Part shown: piece by piece, positions 24,214 to 36,197 of the stretch
How positions within the stretch are numbered: position 1 is the first letter of the stretch
Layout of the letters: each line of letters opens with the position of its first letter
Assembly (NCBI GenBank): GCA_026225945.1
Contig: JAMJFZ010000199.1
Location: 65,144,001 to 65,208,000 of the forward strand
Length of the DNA: 64,000 nt
Direction of reading: 5' to 3'
Source: Cricetomys ansorgei
Taxonomy: Eukaryota; Chordata; Mammalia; Rodentia; Nesomyidae
The notes under the pieces: generated by a model
Databases searched by the model: none
The model's input: only the letters and a program-made list of their open reading frames with translations
Told to the model about the DNA's origin: nothing
Program-made: the position numbers and the translations under genes

Positions 24214-25303
24214 AAATGAAGAAAAAGGAATCAAGACTTGGAACTATACTACTTGTGCCACTCACAGGGAGAAAGGCTAGACACAGTAGAAAAGTCTTTC
24301 TTGTAGTAAAGGAAGAGGAGAAGAAAACAATGAGAAATAGGTCAACCGTTGAAGTCTGAGTAATAGTAAATGTGGATGTCACTGTATATTAGTTTAAGCT
24401 ATGCCCATCTGATTTATTGATGGAATATTCCCCAAACTCAAAGGTCTATCTGGCTGCAGTGACATTAGGATAAACCATCAGAGTGGGAAGGGCCAAACCC
24501 TGCAATCTGTTACTGGTTGAATAAAGAATCTGACCTTTATCTGAACCAACAGTGTGGGAGGCCCTGAAGGGCTTTAAGTGAGGAAAGAAAAACCAGACTT
24601 GCATTTTTAAAGATCAGCGTGGTGCAGCATGGACGGTTGTCCAGAGGGATGCCAGCAATCATGGTATCAGTGAGAAGACTGGAAGATGAGATAAAAGGGA
24701 GGGCTGGTTGGGGGGCAGGGAAGCCCAAGAACTCTCAGGAGGAAAAAGCAGCAGGATTTGCAGACAATGCCACTGCGTGGTGTAGTGTAGGGGCAAGGTA
24801 TCCAGACCTCTGGCACAACAGAGAGATCATTCATTTAAAGGGATAGAGAATTCCCAAGAGACAACAAAATAGGAGTGGGGGGTGGGGAGAAAATCGGAGC
24901 TATTTGCAAGAGAAAGGACAACTATTTCATTAGAACACAAAAGCAAAACAAGACCATGGTAGTTCCTTAATCAGAGACTCACTTGATTTAAGGACCCTTA
25001 GGCTAATTGAGGGGCCTGTTATAAAAGCAAATTTGACAACTCGGGGAAAATGTTCAATGGCTGTTCAACCACTGCTGCATGCAGCCTGGGATCCTCAGTT
25101 CATTCTGAAGGCTGAGTCAGAAGCAAGGGCCCCTGCACTAGGTTTCATTGGAATCTTCTGTGAAGTGAAATGTCCTTTTGATGGCGACAATAGGTTCTTC
25201 AACACAAGTGGCATCATTTCTTTGATGTGTAATGTTTTATTCCTCTCTATATTTTAGGAAACCCAGAAAACAAATCATCAGCCAGGGAGCAAATTTATAT
25301 AGA
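24214..25303. other. Intergenic; nothing recognised
   Basis: No repeat or gene signal. A 75-codon ORF at 24619-24846 shows no domain. Confidence 0.45.
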
Positions 25304-25518
25304 TTTTTAAAATGTACTTTTGGGATAGAGAGATGGCACAGCTGTTAAGAGCACTTACTGCTCTTCCAAAGTTCAATTCCCAGCAACCACATGGTTGCTC
25401 TCAACCATCTATAATGAGGTCTGACGCCCTCTTCCGGCATACAGTTGTACATGCAGATAGAACACTCATAAATACAGAAATAAATACATCTTTAAAAATA
25501 ATTTTTAAAATGTGCTTT
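25304..25518 (+). mobile_element. B2 SINE with 17-base target-site duplication
   Basis: The element at 25321-25501 has the B2 head (AGAGAGATGGCACAGCTG), B-box region (GTTCAATTCCCAGCAACC), body (ACCATCTATAATGAGGTCTG) and the AATAAATA-rich tail. The flanks TTTTTAAAATGTACTTT and TTTTTAAAATGTGCTTT differ at one base. Confidence 0.93.
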
Positions 25519-25543
25519 ACATCGATGTTTGGTTTCATGAGCA

Positions 25544-25907
25544 GCTGTGGCGGTTTGAATGAGAAACGTCTCCTGTATTCTTGCATGTTTCAACACTGCG
25601 TCCCTGTTGGTGGTGCTTGAGGAGGTTACGAAGGTGGCACAGCCTCACTGGACCAAGTATGTCGCTGCAAGCAGGCTCTGAGAGTAAAAGCTGTGTCTCC
25701 TTCTACCTTGCTCTGTCTCATGATTACAGTAAAGGGTATGAGCTCCCAACCTCCTGATTCAGTCCCACGATTGCTGCTTGCTGCCATGCTTCTCTGCGCT
25801 CATGGACTTTTAACCCTCCAGAACCGCACGTCCAGACAAAACTCTTTCTTCTAAGAGTTGCTTTGGCTGTAGTGTTTTACTATAGCGACAGAAAGTAATG
25901 AATACAG
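25544..25907 (+). repeat. Rodent interspersed repeat, family B (near full length)
   Basis: It begins CTGTGGCGGTTTGAATGAG and ends TTTACTATAGCGACAGAAAG with TAATGAATACAG. It lies about 100 bases before the LTR at 26012. Confidence 0.75.
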
Positions 25908-26011
25908 CAGCCTGGTGTTTGTTTGTTTGTTTTTTACTGAACTTACTATCACATCTAACATGGGCTAAGACGCTTACCGTGTGCAAGTGATTTAAGTGCA
26001 CAATATTGCTC

Positions 26012-26460
26012 TGTTAGGGCAAGCCGGGCGGGTTTCTAAGGAACCACGAGACACGAACCGCTGCAAACGCATGAGGCATTTATTGATTACCGGCGCGAGT
26101 CCGGGTCCCGCCTATCCCACGCAGGAGATGAGCATGGCGGGCCCCGATCCCTTCCCCCCCAGCCCTTTTATCGGGTTCAGGGGAAAGGGGTCTGGGGATG
26201 GGGGTTCATGCAGCTGATTGGCTCCAAGCTCTCTATGTTAGACTAATTGGTCGGGAGTTTCACGTTCGCGGGATCCAGGGGGGCATGGTCAACCTGTGCC
26301 CTTGGACTAGCCCCTTGGGACAGGGTGGCTCCTGGTATGCTGGGGAAGGAGGAATCCTGCTGATAAGCTTAATGGTCATTTCCCTGTGGGTGGGGAGGAG
26401 ACTGAAGAGTACTGTTAATGGCCGTACTTGGGAAGGCATTTCCCCCTATATGTGACTGCA
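26012..26460 (-). mobile_element. Solo LTR of an endogenous retrovirus (CpG-containing)
   Basis: Read on the minus strand it begins near TGCAGTCACATATAGGGGG and ends GCTTGCCCTAACA, so it has TG...CA termini. It has a TATA-like GATAAAAGG (about 26165-26173) followed by AATAAA (26079-26084), the usual U3-R order. It is much richer in CpG than its surroundings. No internal retroviral sequence is attached. I do not find a clear target-site duplication, so the 26460 end is tentative. It does not match the LTR pair at 29514 and 46253. Confidence 0.7.
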
Positions 26461-26689
26461 TTCCTATGCTTCATATTTCTTAAACCCTTTCAGCTCCATC
26501 TCACTGTTTCTGTGAGGGAGATGTTTGTGACTGAGGAAACGGAGGCCTAGTGAGGGTCTGTCCTGGTTGAATTCTATCAGCTTGGAGTTGAGAAACCAGG
26601 CTCTTAAGTCTATATGTTCTTTCTACTCTGCCCCAGAAATTTGAGTGCATCTCCAACTGCTTTTAGGCTAAAAGCTTGGACCTTTTGGT

Positions 26690-26900
26690 AATAATAAGAG
26701 ATAGTGGGACCTGTATGAGGTGGGGCCTTGTGGAAGATCTTTAGGTCCTTATGGGCACTGTCTTCAGAATGGCCAAACCCAGGTTCTCTTGAGAACCTGG
26801 CTAGTTACTGAGAAGGTTGCTATGAAAGAGGAAGCCTAACCCCTCTCCAGTCTCTGGACCCTGTCTCATCCTTTGAGTTTCAGCCTCCAGTACCCTAAAC
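26690..26900 (+). mobile_element. Possible MaLR LTR fragment
   Basis: GTGGGACCTGTATGAGGTGGGGCCTT and the following AGATCTTTAGGTCCTTATGGG resemble the conserved 'ggtggggcctttgggaggtgattaggt' block of MaLR LTRs. It is diverged. Confidence 0.4.
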
Positions 26901-26963
26901 TAAGTACTCAGCTTCAGTTAATTAGCATAGAAACTGAAAACAGACGATACAGGTCCTTGTCCT

Positions 26964-27127
26964 TCTTTTTTTTTTTTTTTCTTTTTTTGAGACAGAGTTT
27001 CTCTGTTATAACTCTGGCTGTCCTGGAACTCATTCTGTAGACCAGGATGGACCTCAAACTCACAGAGATCTGCTTGCCTCTGCCTCTGAGTGCTGGGATT
27101 AAAGGTGTCCACCACCACCACCTGGTG
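26964..27127 (-). repeat. B1 SINE
   Basis: The plus strand starts with a T-run, then GAGACAGAGTTTCTCTGTTA, CTGTCCTGGAACTCATTCTG, TAGACCAGGATGGACC and GAGTGCTGGGATTAAAGGTG, ending in CCACCACCACCTGG. Well preserved. Confidence 0.93.
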
Positions 27128-28429
27128 GCCTTTTCTTTCAAAGTGCTTTTCTGATAAGCAAGATTGGGGGGAAAATCAAAACCAACCAAACATCTGAACA
27201 TTGTTTTTCAAGTTTACTGGTACTGCATTAGCTAATGATGCTGTCTGTTAAATAGGTTTCCAAAATTAGCTCTTTCCTGGACTCCCTTATTATTTATAGT
27301 TTTACAGATGAAAGATAAGGGACCTTCTTCCTTTGACTGAGTGGCTGCCCTGTGGTTGAAGGGACAGTTGATATGGGAATCGCTGTTCCCTGTTTCACAG
27401 GTAAAAAGGAGAAATGACTTAACTAGTTCCAAGTACATGTTGTTAATCTGGGAGGAAGAATTTCATTTGTAACCTGCAAAGTCCACTGCTATCCATTAGG
27501 TGGGTATTGTTGGGGCTTTTGTTTTGTCTATGGAAGAAAATGTCAAATCATTTTCAGGCCATGGAACGCTAAGGAGCGGATCTGAGTGACTTGTATCAGT
27601 AAATCACTGCTTGATTTTTGCTGACCTTAATCTTGTTCCTGGACAGACAAACATAGTTTTTATTTGAACTCAACACTCAAGGGAGGGCATTATCTCAGAC
27701 CAGTATCAATAAACACAAACACACACACAAAAATTAACATTGATTGTGCAAAATTTGTTTACTGAATTGGGATTATTCTATTTATCTAAGAAACCTTTAC
27801 AGATCACTCACTTTGTACCTGGTCATGTTGCAGCATATTCAAATATTAACTAATTTTATCTTCGTTATAATTCAACAAAGTTGGTGCTGTGGTCACTCTC
27901 TTTTAACAGTTAATTGAGGAAAGGAAAATCTAAGTGTGTTACATGACTATCTCCAGGTCACACTGGCATGGAGAAGCTGGCTCCTTCAGGTATGATCTTA
28001 ACCTATCTCGCTAAGTGGCCCTGTATTTCTTAGGCAGTGTATGAAACTGTTGTTCCCGTGGTTCATTCTCCTGAGGACTAACAGTCCCCTCTCGTGGCCT
28101 CTGCTGTAAGCTCTACACCTGTTCAGATGACAAAACATTTCCCTGTAAAATATAACAGTAGAGACAGAGAATTATTTTCTTTAAATACTGAAAGCTACAC
28201 GATATTATTGCTTTAATTTTTGAAGATTGTGAGCTGCCCTTAAAGAATAGCTGAGATTTCAGTTGTAGCAATTCAGTGGTGGTAATAGTAGTAACAGTAA
28301 TAGATGTAGCCATAACAAGTGCAGGTGCCACTTCTGTTGGAGGCTGTCAGTTACTTACCAAGCATTCATGGTCTCCTTTCCATTATCGGAGAACTCCAGT
28401 TTTGTTGGAGACGGCAGTGTACCCAAGTG
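27128..28429. other. Intergenic; MIR-like fossil and CTCF-like core
   Basis: A MIR-like segment lies at about 27840-28000 (TTAATTGAGGAAAGGAAAATC, CAGGTCACACTGGCATGG). A CTCF-type core word occurs at 28086-28098 on the minus strand. No gene is seen. Confidence 0.45.
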
Positions 28430-28524
28430 TACTGGTTGGCTTTTTGTCAACTTGACCCAAGGTTGAGTCATCTGGGAAAAGGGAACCTCAATTGAAACAA
28501 TACCTCCATCAGGCTGGCCTGAAA

Positions 28525-28564
<40 letters not shown>

Positions 28565-28854
28565 ATGTGTAAACACATTTTTCTAAATTAATGATTGTGT
28601 TACCCCTGGCCACGATGTCCTTGGTTGTTATAAAAAATCAGGCTGAGCAAGCCATGGAGATCAAGCCAGTATGCAGCACCCTTCCACATTCTCTGCTTCC
28701 ATTCCTGCCTCCAGCTTCCTGCTTCAGTTCCTGCCTTGACTTACCTCAGTGATGGACTATAATTTGGAAGTGTAAGACAAATAAAACCTTCCCCCTTGTT
28801 AGATGGTTTTGGTCAATTATTTAATTACAGCAACAGAGAACCCTGACTAGAACA
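28430..28854 (+). repeat. Rodent interspersed repeat, family A, interrupted by (TG)n
   Basis: Same order as 4999-5411: CTTTTTGTCAACTTGACCC, TGAGTCATCTGGGAAAAGG, CAGGCTGAGCAAGCCATGG, GTGATGGACTATAATTTGG, AATAAAACCTTCCCCC and CCCTGACTAGAAC. A TG array (28530-28562) interrupts it where the family normally reads AAGTCTATGGA. Confidence 0.78.
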
Positions 28855-29507
28855 CTAAGCAAGTACTGCACTTACCAACTCTGCCCCACGCAAATGAGGA
28901 TGTCCACTGTACTATACACATCTTTAATGGCACTTCATGGGGTTTCAGGAAGCTATCTCATCAGCAGAAAAGGATGAGCAAGTGCTAACCATTTCCTCCT
29001 TGGTTCTTTGTCATTTCTCTTATTCCTGTCTGGGATGAGGCCCAAAATGAAAAGGGATCAAATTTGCCAGTCTTAGGATGGCAAAAGAAAGGAACTTAGC
29101 ACATCAATGGCATCTTGTAGCCACCACTCTAGTGTACACAATATACTTTGGGACTTTGTGAAGGGTGAGACAAGGCACATTTATTGGGTTAGGCATGGAC
29201 AGCAGAGCTTTGACTCTGTATCACTTCCTGTCACTCTGTAATGTCCAATGTCAAAGCTGTTGTCCATGTGTACATGGCTAATTAGCATGTGAATAGGTGT
29301 TAATATTAGTGAGGAATTACTTACATCAATTGAATTTAAATTTTAAAGTAGAGTGTAGTCCATTCTCCCATAAATTACAACTTTTTTGTTAAGCACTGAA
29401 AATTTTGAGTTGGATCATGATGTGCTGTGGATGCAAAATACCAGGTTCTAGAGATATTACCAAAAACAGAATATTAGAACTCATTAATATTTTTAGATTG
29501 TGATTCC
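28855..29507. other. Intergenic; nothing recognised
   Basis: No gene or repeat recognised. AT-rich unique-looking sequence borders the LTR. Confidence 0.45.
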
Positions 29508-30020
29508 AATGTTTGTCCCGGCCCACAGGATCTTCAACCAAGACCCTAGGAGAAGGCGTGGGAATGGGGTACGGCAGGGGCGCCAGAAATGAAAGGCAGA
29601 CAATTTGTCCAGTCAAGCCTTCGATTTATTGAATACAAGTACCAGTATTTATACAATTTTCGAAGTGGGGAGAAGAGCGGGGGATGCGTAAGCAGGTTGC
29701 TATGGTAACCTTATCTGGCATGCTGACTAGTCTAACCAGTAGTTTTAGGATGTCCCAGAGCGAGCGATAAGGAAGTGAGTAGAGATGTGAGATTTTTCTC
29801 TAGGGCTTCCTGTGTAATCTACAAGGGTGGAAACGTGGAATGAGGAAGCAATAGCGTTGTGTCATTTGGACGGGCAGTTTCCCAGAACTGGGCAGCTTCG
29901 GGCTATCTGACCTTAGTCCCAGTTCTGTCCATTAAGGCCAGAGAGAAACGGATCTTTTTAAAAAGTGGGGTGCCTTGTGTTTCAAGCCAGCATCCAGGGG
30001 GACCGCTTACCACAAATGTT
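29508..30020 (-). mobile_element. Solo LTR, family X copy 1, with 6-base target-site duplication
   Basis: The LTR (29514-30014, 501 bases) is flanked by AATGTT on both sides (29508-29513 and 30015-30020). On the minus strand it begins TGTGGTAAGCGG and ends GGCCGGGACA, giving TG...CA termini. TATAAATA (29646-29653) lies about 15 bases before AATAAA (29625-29630), a very short R region. A 6-base duplication and this layout fit class II (ERVK/IAP-like) LTRs. No internal coding region is present, so it arose by LTR-LTR recombination. Same family as 46253-46736. Confidence 0.9.
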
Positions 30021-30924
30021 GAAATAACATTATTAACATATTGGGCTGAATAAATGACTTCATTAACTTTTGGTTCTTTACACATTGTTGACTTCTAGAC
30101 AATTTTAAACTACACACATAGCTCACATGACCTCTCTCTCTTTCTTTCTATGGAGTAGTGATGTTCTACTGACACGTCACCTGTCCTGTGCTCATGGGCC
30201 CTGGGCTCAACATTTCATATTTATCTCATGAGGATCATAAAAGTAATTCTTTGTAGGGAGTGATACTACCTTCGTTTTTCTAGAGAAGCCAGAAGAGGCT
30301 GCCTCACCCCTGTAACCCCCAGCTGACTGGGGGAGGTTCTTTAACTAGTGGCTTCAACCAGTATGTGCTCATGGTAACTCACCATGTGTAACTGTGCAGA
30401 GATTGTTAAGCTTCCCACATTGAAATGGTGATTGATTGCAGACCAGTCTCCAGTGAGTACAGCTAGAGAGACCAAGTAGGACCCACTGAAAAGGTAACAT
30501 TAGCTAGTGGAATCTGGGAGCCTCCTGCATGCCAACTGTCGTCTGAGACAGAATGATGTTGATTAAGGATGTCCTATGTCGCTTCTCCATTAACAGCAAG
30601 CAGGGATTTGGGGAGTGTATATCAACCTGGTATAAATCCAGGCAAAGTAAGGGTGACAGCCGAGATTTGTAGGTGAGTTAGCAGTATGTTGTAGAGAAAC
30701 CAAAGAATAAAACGTTTGGCCACACGTGCCAGTCCCGTAGTCACTGTCAAAAAGTCCACTCTTGCTCTGAAATTTTTTCCTTAGGAATTCAGTGGTCTTA
30801 CATGAATATATAACTTTAGTTTTATGTCTGCTTTTTTCCACAGTCACTTTGGTAAGACTATCTCATTTTTCTTTCACAACAGAAGAAGTACAAGTACAAG
30901 GTAATATTCTTAAAAAAAAAAAAA
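30021..30924. other. Intergenic; nothing recognised
   Basis: No gene or repeat identified between the LTR and the next SINE. Confidence 0.45.
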
Positions 30925-31145
30925 GGGTTTATTTTAGTTTTCATTATGTGTGTATGTCTATTTCTGTGTGTTGGTATGTGCATATGAGTGCAGGTGCCTG
31001 TGGAGGCCATAAGAAGGTATCAGACGCCCTGGAACTAGAGTTATAGGCAGTTGTGACCCCCTGACTTGGGTGCTGGGAACAGCACTCAGGTCTTCTGCAA
31101 GAGCCTCAAGTGTTCTTAACTGCTGAGCCATCTCTCCAGCCCCCA
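30925..31145 (-). repeat. B3-type SINE
   Basis: Plus-strand order: GTATGTGCATATGAGTGCAGG, GAACTAGAGTTATAGGCAG, TTGGGTGCTGGGAACAGCAC, TCAGGTCTTCTGCAAGAGC and TGCTGAGCCATCTCTCCAGCC. Well preserved head. Confidence 0.9.
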
Positions 31146-34100
31146 GTACTGGTTGTCTTATATGATGCCCAATGTACTGGACTTTAAAACCTTCATCACC
31201 TTATCTGTTACCAGTTTAAGTACAGATAATCTGACACTGCCAGAAATATGTTATCTCTGATTATTTCACCGAGCTCAACATGTGCAGTTTTACTGTTACA
31301 CACTCCCCCCCGAAGAAAACAACCCCACCTCCTAATGTAGATGGAGCTGTTTTGTGTGTATCTTTATACATTCTGACAAGAAGCAGTAGGCTAGGAGATG
31401 GACATGGATGTTTTTACTACAGTGGCAATAATGTTTTACACTTCAGCCGTGCTTTTCAAATCACAGCATCTTACAAAGCACCAGAGATGGTGATAACTTG
31501 GCGCATTCCGGCATCACATATCACCCTTTTAGAACAGGATGTGAAGGATACAGGGTGGCTTCCACATCAAGGAAAATAATAAAACACATTTCTAAGTTGG
31601 CTGGATCAGAGAATGCGTGGCAATTTCCAGGGTCTTCTCGGCAAGACTTTATTGGTCTCATCAGATCTCAATAAAACAGGGAAACAACTGTTACTTGTTA
31701 CACTTTCCAGGCTGAGAGAGAGAGACAGAAGGATGTGGAGTTTGGGAAGATTACTGTGGCAAGTCCCGCTAGGGTCAAATATGGGGTCCCTTGCTCCTGC
31801 CTGGCATATCTACACACACCTGGCTGTCATACATGTTATCTGCTCATGCTGATTCTTGCTCCTTTGTTGCTGTCTTTGTGTGCATTCCTTTTAACAGTGG
31901 AAGGCTGAGCACCAAAAAGCATGTCCATTCTAGGCTTCCTCACCCTCTTATTTATCTGCTTTTCTATGCATCGTGCCCTTTCTTCATTTTTGCTCTGCCT
32001 TCTCCCACACTTTCCCTTTTCCTCTCCTTACCCCCAACCCCCGCTTTCATTACCTCCTTCTCTTCTTCTTTCTTCACATTAGAATCACAGCTCATCATTT
32101 TCCTTCGTGGGCTGGCATTACAATCCTACCTGCAGTTCCTTTCAGTGGAGACCCAAGTGGCTCTCACACAACACTAACTTTGGGGGGCATGTGCTTCCAA
32201 ACTTGGCCACGAGGGGGTGTGTGCGCAGTGTCTGTAGCATCTTCTCTGCTGGAACTGAAGTCAGAGGGCTTCTGTTGTAATAAAAATGTGCAAGAGGACC
32301 TGGGCTTGCCATCCACCGAATCGAAAGAGGATTTGCAAAGCATGTGGATACGGAGTCAATAGGCTAGTTGTCTCTAGGTATGTGTGATTGGACTGGAAGA
32401 CATGATTTTTCCTGTCTTTGGACTGAGTGGAACAAAGATGATAGATTGAGTGTATATATGTGTGTCTGCGGATGTTTGTCTGTTTGTGCACATGAGCAAA
32501 TGTATCCAGTTATCATTTCCAACCTCTGGGCTCTATCGATTTTCTTAGCCACGTTTTCTTAATCTCCGAGCTTCCTTCCAGCTATCCTGTGCACTGAGTG
32601 TGGGCAGCCTCATGTCGTCACGTCTGATCTGTGGATGAGCATTGAACTCTGAGGACTCTGCCTTCCAAAGCTTCTCGTACCCTTCCCGGGGTTGCGTTCA
32701 GCACTTTCAGCCATTGTCACAGCTTTTGAAACCCGTTTTCTGTGGCAACAACTGGAGTCAGAGACCCGGGTGGATCTTCTTGATATCTTTTGCTGGATGA
32801 CTAGATTTCTAGGTGAGGCTATGCCATCTTTTGGTGCCCTCCTTGCATGACAAAGCCACTGTCTCAAAGATTTAGATAGCAGTCCTGTTAGAGAACGGCT
32901 TTACAGCAGGAACGGCCCCTGAACAAATGAGTGTTTGCAGTGGACTGACCGATTCAACGAGACACTGGGCTACGGAGTTGAGCAGGCCGCAAGGACACAG
33001 AAGATGAGGACTCAGTACGGGAAGTGTGAACAAGAGCATAAATAATGTCGGTGGAGAGAGGAGGGAGAGTTAGAACGCATTAGCACTGTGTCTACGAGGA
33101 AGTCAGTGAGGTTTAAGTCTTAACTGACCCTGAAAGCATCCCTTTTTCTCTGTGCTCAGAGATAGTGAGTACTGGTGCAGGACTGCTAGCTAGTAAGCAA
33201 GGGAAATGGGACCAGACTGAGACCTGATTTGGACTTCTCCACCCATGATAATGCAGCGTAGGACTTACCCCTCTTAAACAAGTAGAAAGGGAAGTTTGTA
33301 GTGTGGGCAGCAATCCTTACATATAAGGGAACTAACCTCACAGGCACAGCCCCTGTGATTGGTGCATGCCCTGATGATGCCAAGCACTGACTCACTAGAG
33401 TTAAAATCAGAGGCCAGGGATATATCATCTGTCCCTCCTTCCCTTCAGTGAAGAGCTGGAAGCAGGTGGAGATTATGAATGGCAGCCACCCCACTGGGGT
33501 TGCAAAGACTGGCTGTGCTTCCTCTGGGAGCCTGGAATGGTGGGTAAGTTTGGCTTGGGAAGTACTCCTTGCATCTCTGGGGCTGAGAGGCAAGTCACTG
33601 ATCTGGATCTTTGAAAAGGTAGCTCTGGTTCCTTACTTCAGCCGCGGGACACTATGAAGGGTAGACAAGGAACTGTGGAGCCTTGTGCAAGGTCTGCAGT
33701 GCAGGGCCCTCTGAGGTACCTTTGGATAAGACCTCTTTGGCTATACCATGTCCTCTAAACCCAGAGCATTCTTAGCACATGGTACATGCTTGGTGAGAAC
33801 CAGAGCATTCTAGAGAGATCTCTGGTCTAGAAGTCCAAACAGCTGAGTTTAATTACTGCCTACAAATGTTTGCAGAAAAGCAGTAACTTTCCCCCAAGAG
33901 CTAAGTCTTTACTTTATAAAGAACTTGAAAATTAGAGACCACAGGATGGTGGGTTCATAAAGAACGTCAGTGTATGCTGGCAAGATATGGAAGTGCCCTG
34001 TGGTGGCTCTTGTGGTCCAACCAGACTGGTGGGTGGGGTCAATTTCCAGAGTGTCTTACAGGAACATTAGTCTTCTTCCCTGGAGGGCCTGGCATGGGCA

Positions 34101-35094
34101 CTTACAGTGCAGGGCACCTGCCCTTTTGGAAAGTTCTTGAGGAGGAGGGTCCCCAGCAGGCACTTCAGTATCTCTGCTGTTAGCTTCAGGTGTACAGTCC
34201 TCTCCCTGCCCCAGTTGCTGGCATGACATCTCTGCCAAATGCTCCGATGGGGACGGAACACGGATATAGTCTCATGTGTGCATCTCAGATCACTACCTGG
34301 GAAGGTGGGGGTGGTGAGGGTTTAGAATAAGAGGACCTGGAATCTCAGACTGATAGTGGTGGGGCAGTTGGCAAAGCATGAAATTACTCAGCCTCAGAGA
34401 TTTCTTGGTGAGGAAATGGTGATAAACAGAATCTTTCCTGCAAGTATCAAGAGGACTGTGTGTAAAGCTGCCAGAGCAGCCTGGCTCTTGGTAAATGCTT
34501 AATAAAGACATTTAGTAAATGCTTAATAAAGATAACGATCAGTGAAGATTTAGACTACTACCATGGCAGAAGACGGAAGATGCAGGGCAAGAAGTGCTGT
34601 TGCAAAGCAGAGTCTTAGACAAAGCCCTATATGCTCCTCTCCTGGGACTCACACCAGGCAATCTGTCTGCCTCTGTCGCCCAACTTCCTTAGTGGTTGGG
34701 GGAGGGTGGGGATCACTGGAATTAAAGTCTAAGAAGAAAAACACAGAAACAGAGAAAACACAAGCCAGAGGCATTCACTTCCATTTAGATGTAAAAGGAG
34801 CAACCCTCCCCAAACCTCGCCAAACAAACCCCAAAACCGCCCCAGGAACTGCTCATATAACCTGGGTATTGGAGGTCCAAATGTGAGGGTCAGACTTGGG
34901 GCACACTGCCTGACAAGACCAGCACAGGCTCCCGGTCAGAAGCAGGATCTACCCTTATGATTCCTTGCTTTACTCTGCAGGGATTGTGCTCCACATCCAG
35001 CAGCAAAGACCACACAGATGGTGTTTTCCTGGTGCCTTTCAAGGCTTCTGTCTCAGAGAGCAGCCATGCAAGGGAGACGTGCCACAGACCTGCC
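31146..35094. other. Intergenic; little recognised
   Basis: GC content rises towards the promoter but no exon or known element is recognised. ORFs of 128, 129 and 135 codons (31791-32177, 31973-32362, 33186-33593 minus) have no domain, and the two plus-strand ones overlap in different frames. A short tandem repeat of AGTAAATGCTTAATAAAGA-type sequence lies at about 34489-34533. A CTCF-like core is at 32207-32217. Confidence 0.45.
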
Positions 35095-35262
35095 AGCTTT
35101 TCATTTTGTGCTGGGTGCTTGTAAAAGAGTTAAATCCTTATGAGCTTTCTTTGAAATGGTCTCTTCTCATCTCTTCTTCCTTGATAGATGAGGAAACTGA
35201 GGCACAGGTGACCTAACTTTGCTAAGGAGTCACAACTAGTAACCATTCTATTTGACTGCCTC
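35095..35262 (+). repeat. MIR SINE fossil
   Basis: ATAGATGAGGAAACTGAGGC, ACAGGTGACCTAACTTTGC and GTCACAACTAGTAACC match the MIR core order closely. Confidence 0.75.
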
Positions 35263-36082
35263 TTGCCAGTTTTGACTAAAGAGAGACATGGGGGAGATTG
35301 TTGCAGGGGACTTGAGTCGCACCTCACCAGCAACCAAGTTTATGTAGGAACAAGGGGGAGGGTTCCTTCAGCAAACTTTTCTGGTGCCCCCCCCACATCC
35401 ATCCCAGGAATCAGATATTGGGGGACCTCTCCCTCAGCCCAAGCTGTGCCCTGAGCTAGCCCTGGGCTAATAAAAACAGTTGTGAACGGTTTCAGAACAC
35501 AGGGAGTGGGAACATGAAACGATTAGGGTTTTCTGGGGAAGTGTTGAGGGCATCGAGGTCAGGGCTTGAGGTGGGGCTGTGAAGGAGAGTCTTAACAAGG
35601 ACTTGGCCTGCTGTAGGACATTCTTCAACACACCACAAGGGATCTGCAAGGAGTCTAGGAAAATATTTGCTGGGGTTTGGTTGGGTGGTTAGAGGGAGAC
35701 AGAGAACATGACCACCCATGTGCGGTGTGGTGTGGTAGGTTCCCTACTGGGGACAGTTTAGAGAAGCTCGCTAGTCTATGTCCAGGCACCAGCTTGTTTA
35801 TGGCTAAGGAGAAGCGCAATCCTGAACAAGTCTTGGAAGACAAAGACAGTCTGAAGGGCAGGAGCTTTTATGTAACCGACCTCTGCGCCAAGGGTCCCAA
35901 GAGGCAGGCGTTCCGAGCCCGGGCCGGCATTATTTTCGTACAAACAACAGCGGACAGCGAGGCGACCTAAGTTGGGCAAGTCCGCGGAGCTTTGGAGAAC
36001 GAGGAGCTGGGTCCCGTAGCCTGTTCCCTGAGTCCAGCCAGGTGAACCCAGACTCCCCAGGCTCTGCCCTTGTCCCTCCTCC

Positions 36083-36165
36083 TTAGGTCGGGTGACCTTG
36101 GGCGCGCCGCTTGACCTGTGGGCCTCAGTTTCCCAGCCTGTACACGGACGAGACAATGCTGGGTA
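36083..36165 (+). repeat. MIR fragment within the CpG-island shoulder
   Basis: GGTGACCTTGGGCGCGCC and TTGACCTGTGGGCCTCAGTTTCCC match the MIR block 'gtgaccttgggcaagttacttaacctctctgggcctcagtttcc'. An ancient SINE fossil thus lies beside the promoter. Confidence 0.65.
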
Positions 36166-36197
36166 GCTTAGAGGCGCTCCCCCAGGAGCCCGGTATG

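Noticed and set aside
26012..26460. Possible coding gene in GC-richer segment
   Set aside because: TG...CA ends with TATA-like and AATAAA order make it an LTR; the ORFs within are short and in LTR sequence.
31791..32362. Overlapping 128- and 129-codon plus-strand ORFs
   Set aside because: Two different frames are open over the same C/T-rich sequence; neither resembles a known protein.
33186..33593. 135-codon minus-strand ORF upstream of the gene
   Set aside because: Composition is unremarkable, no domain is seen, and no supporting exon structure is present.
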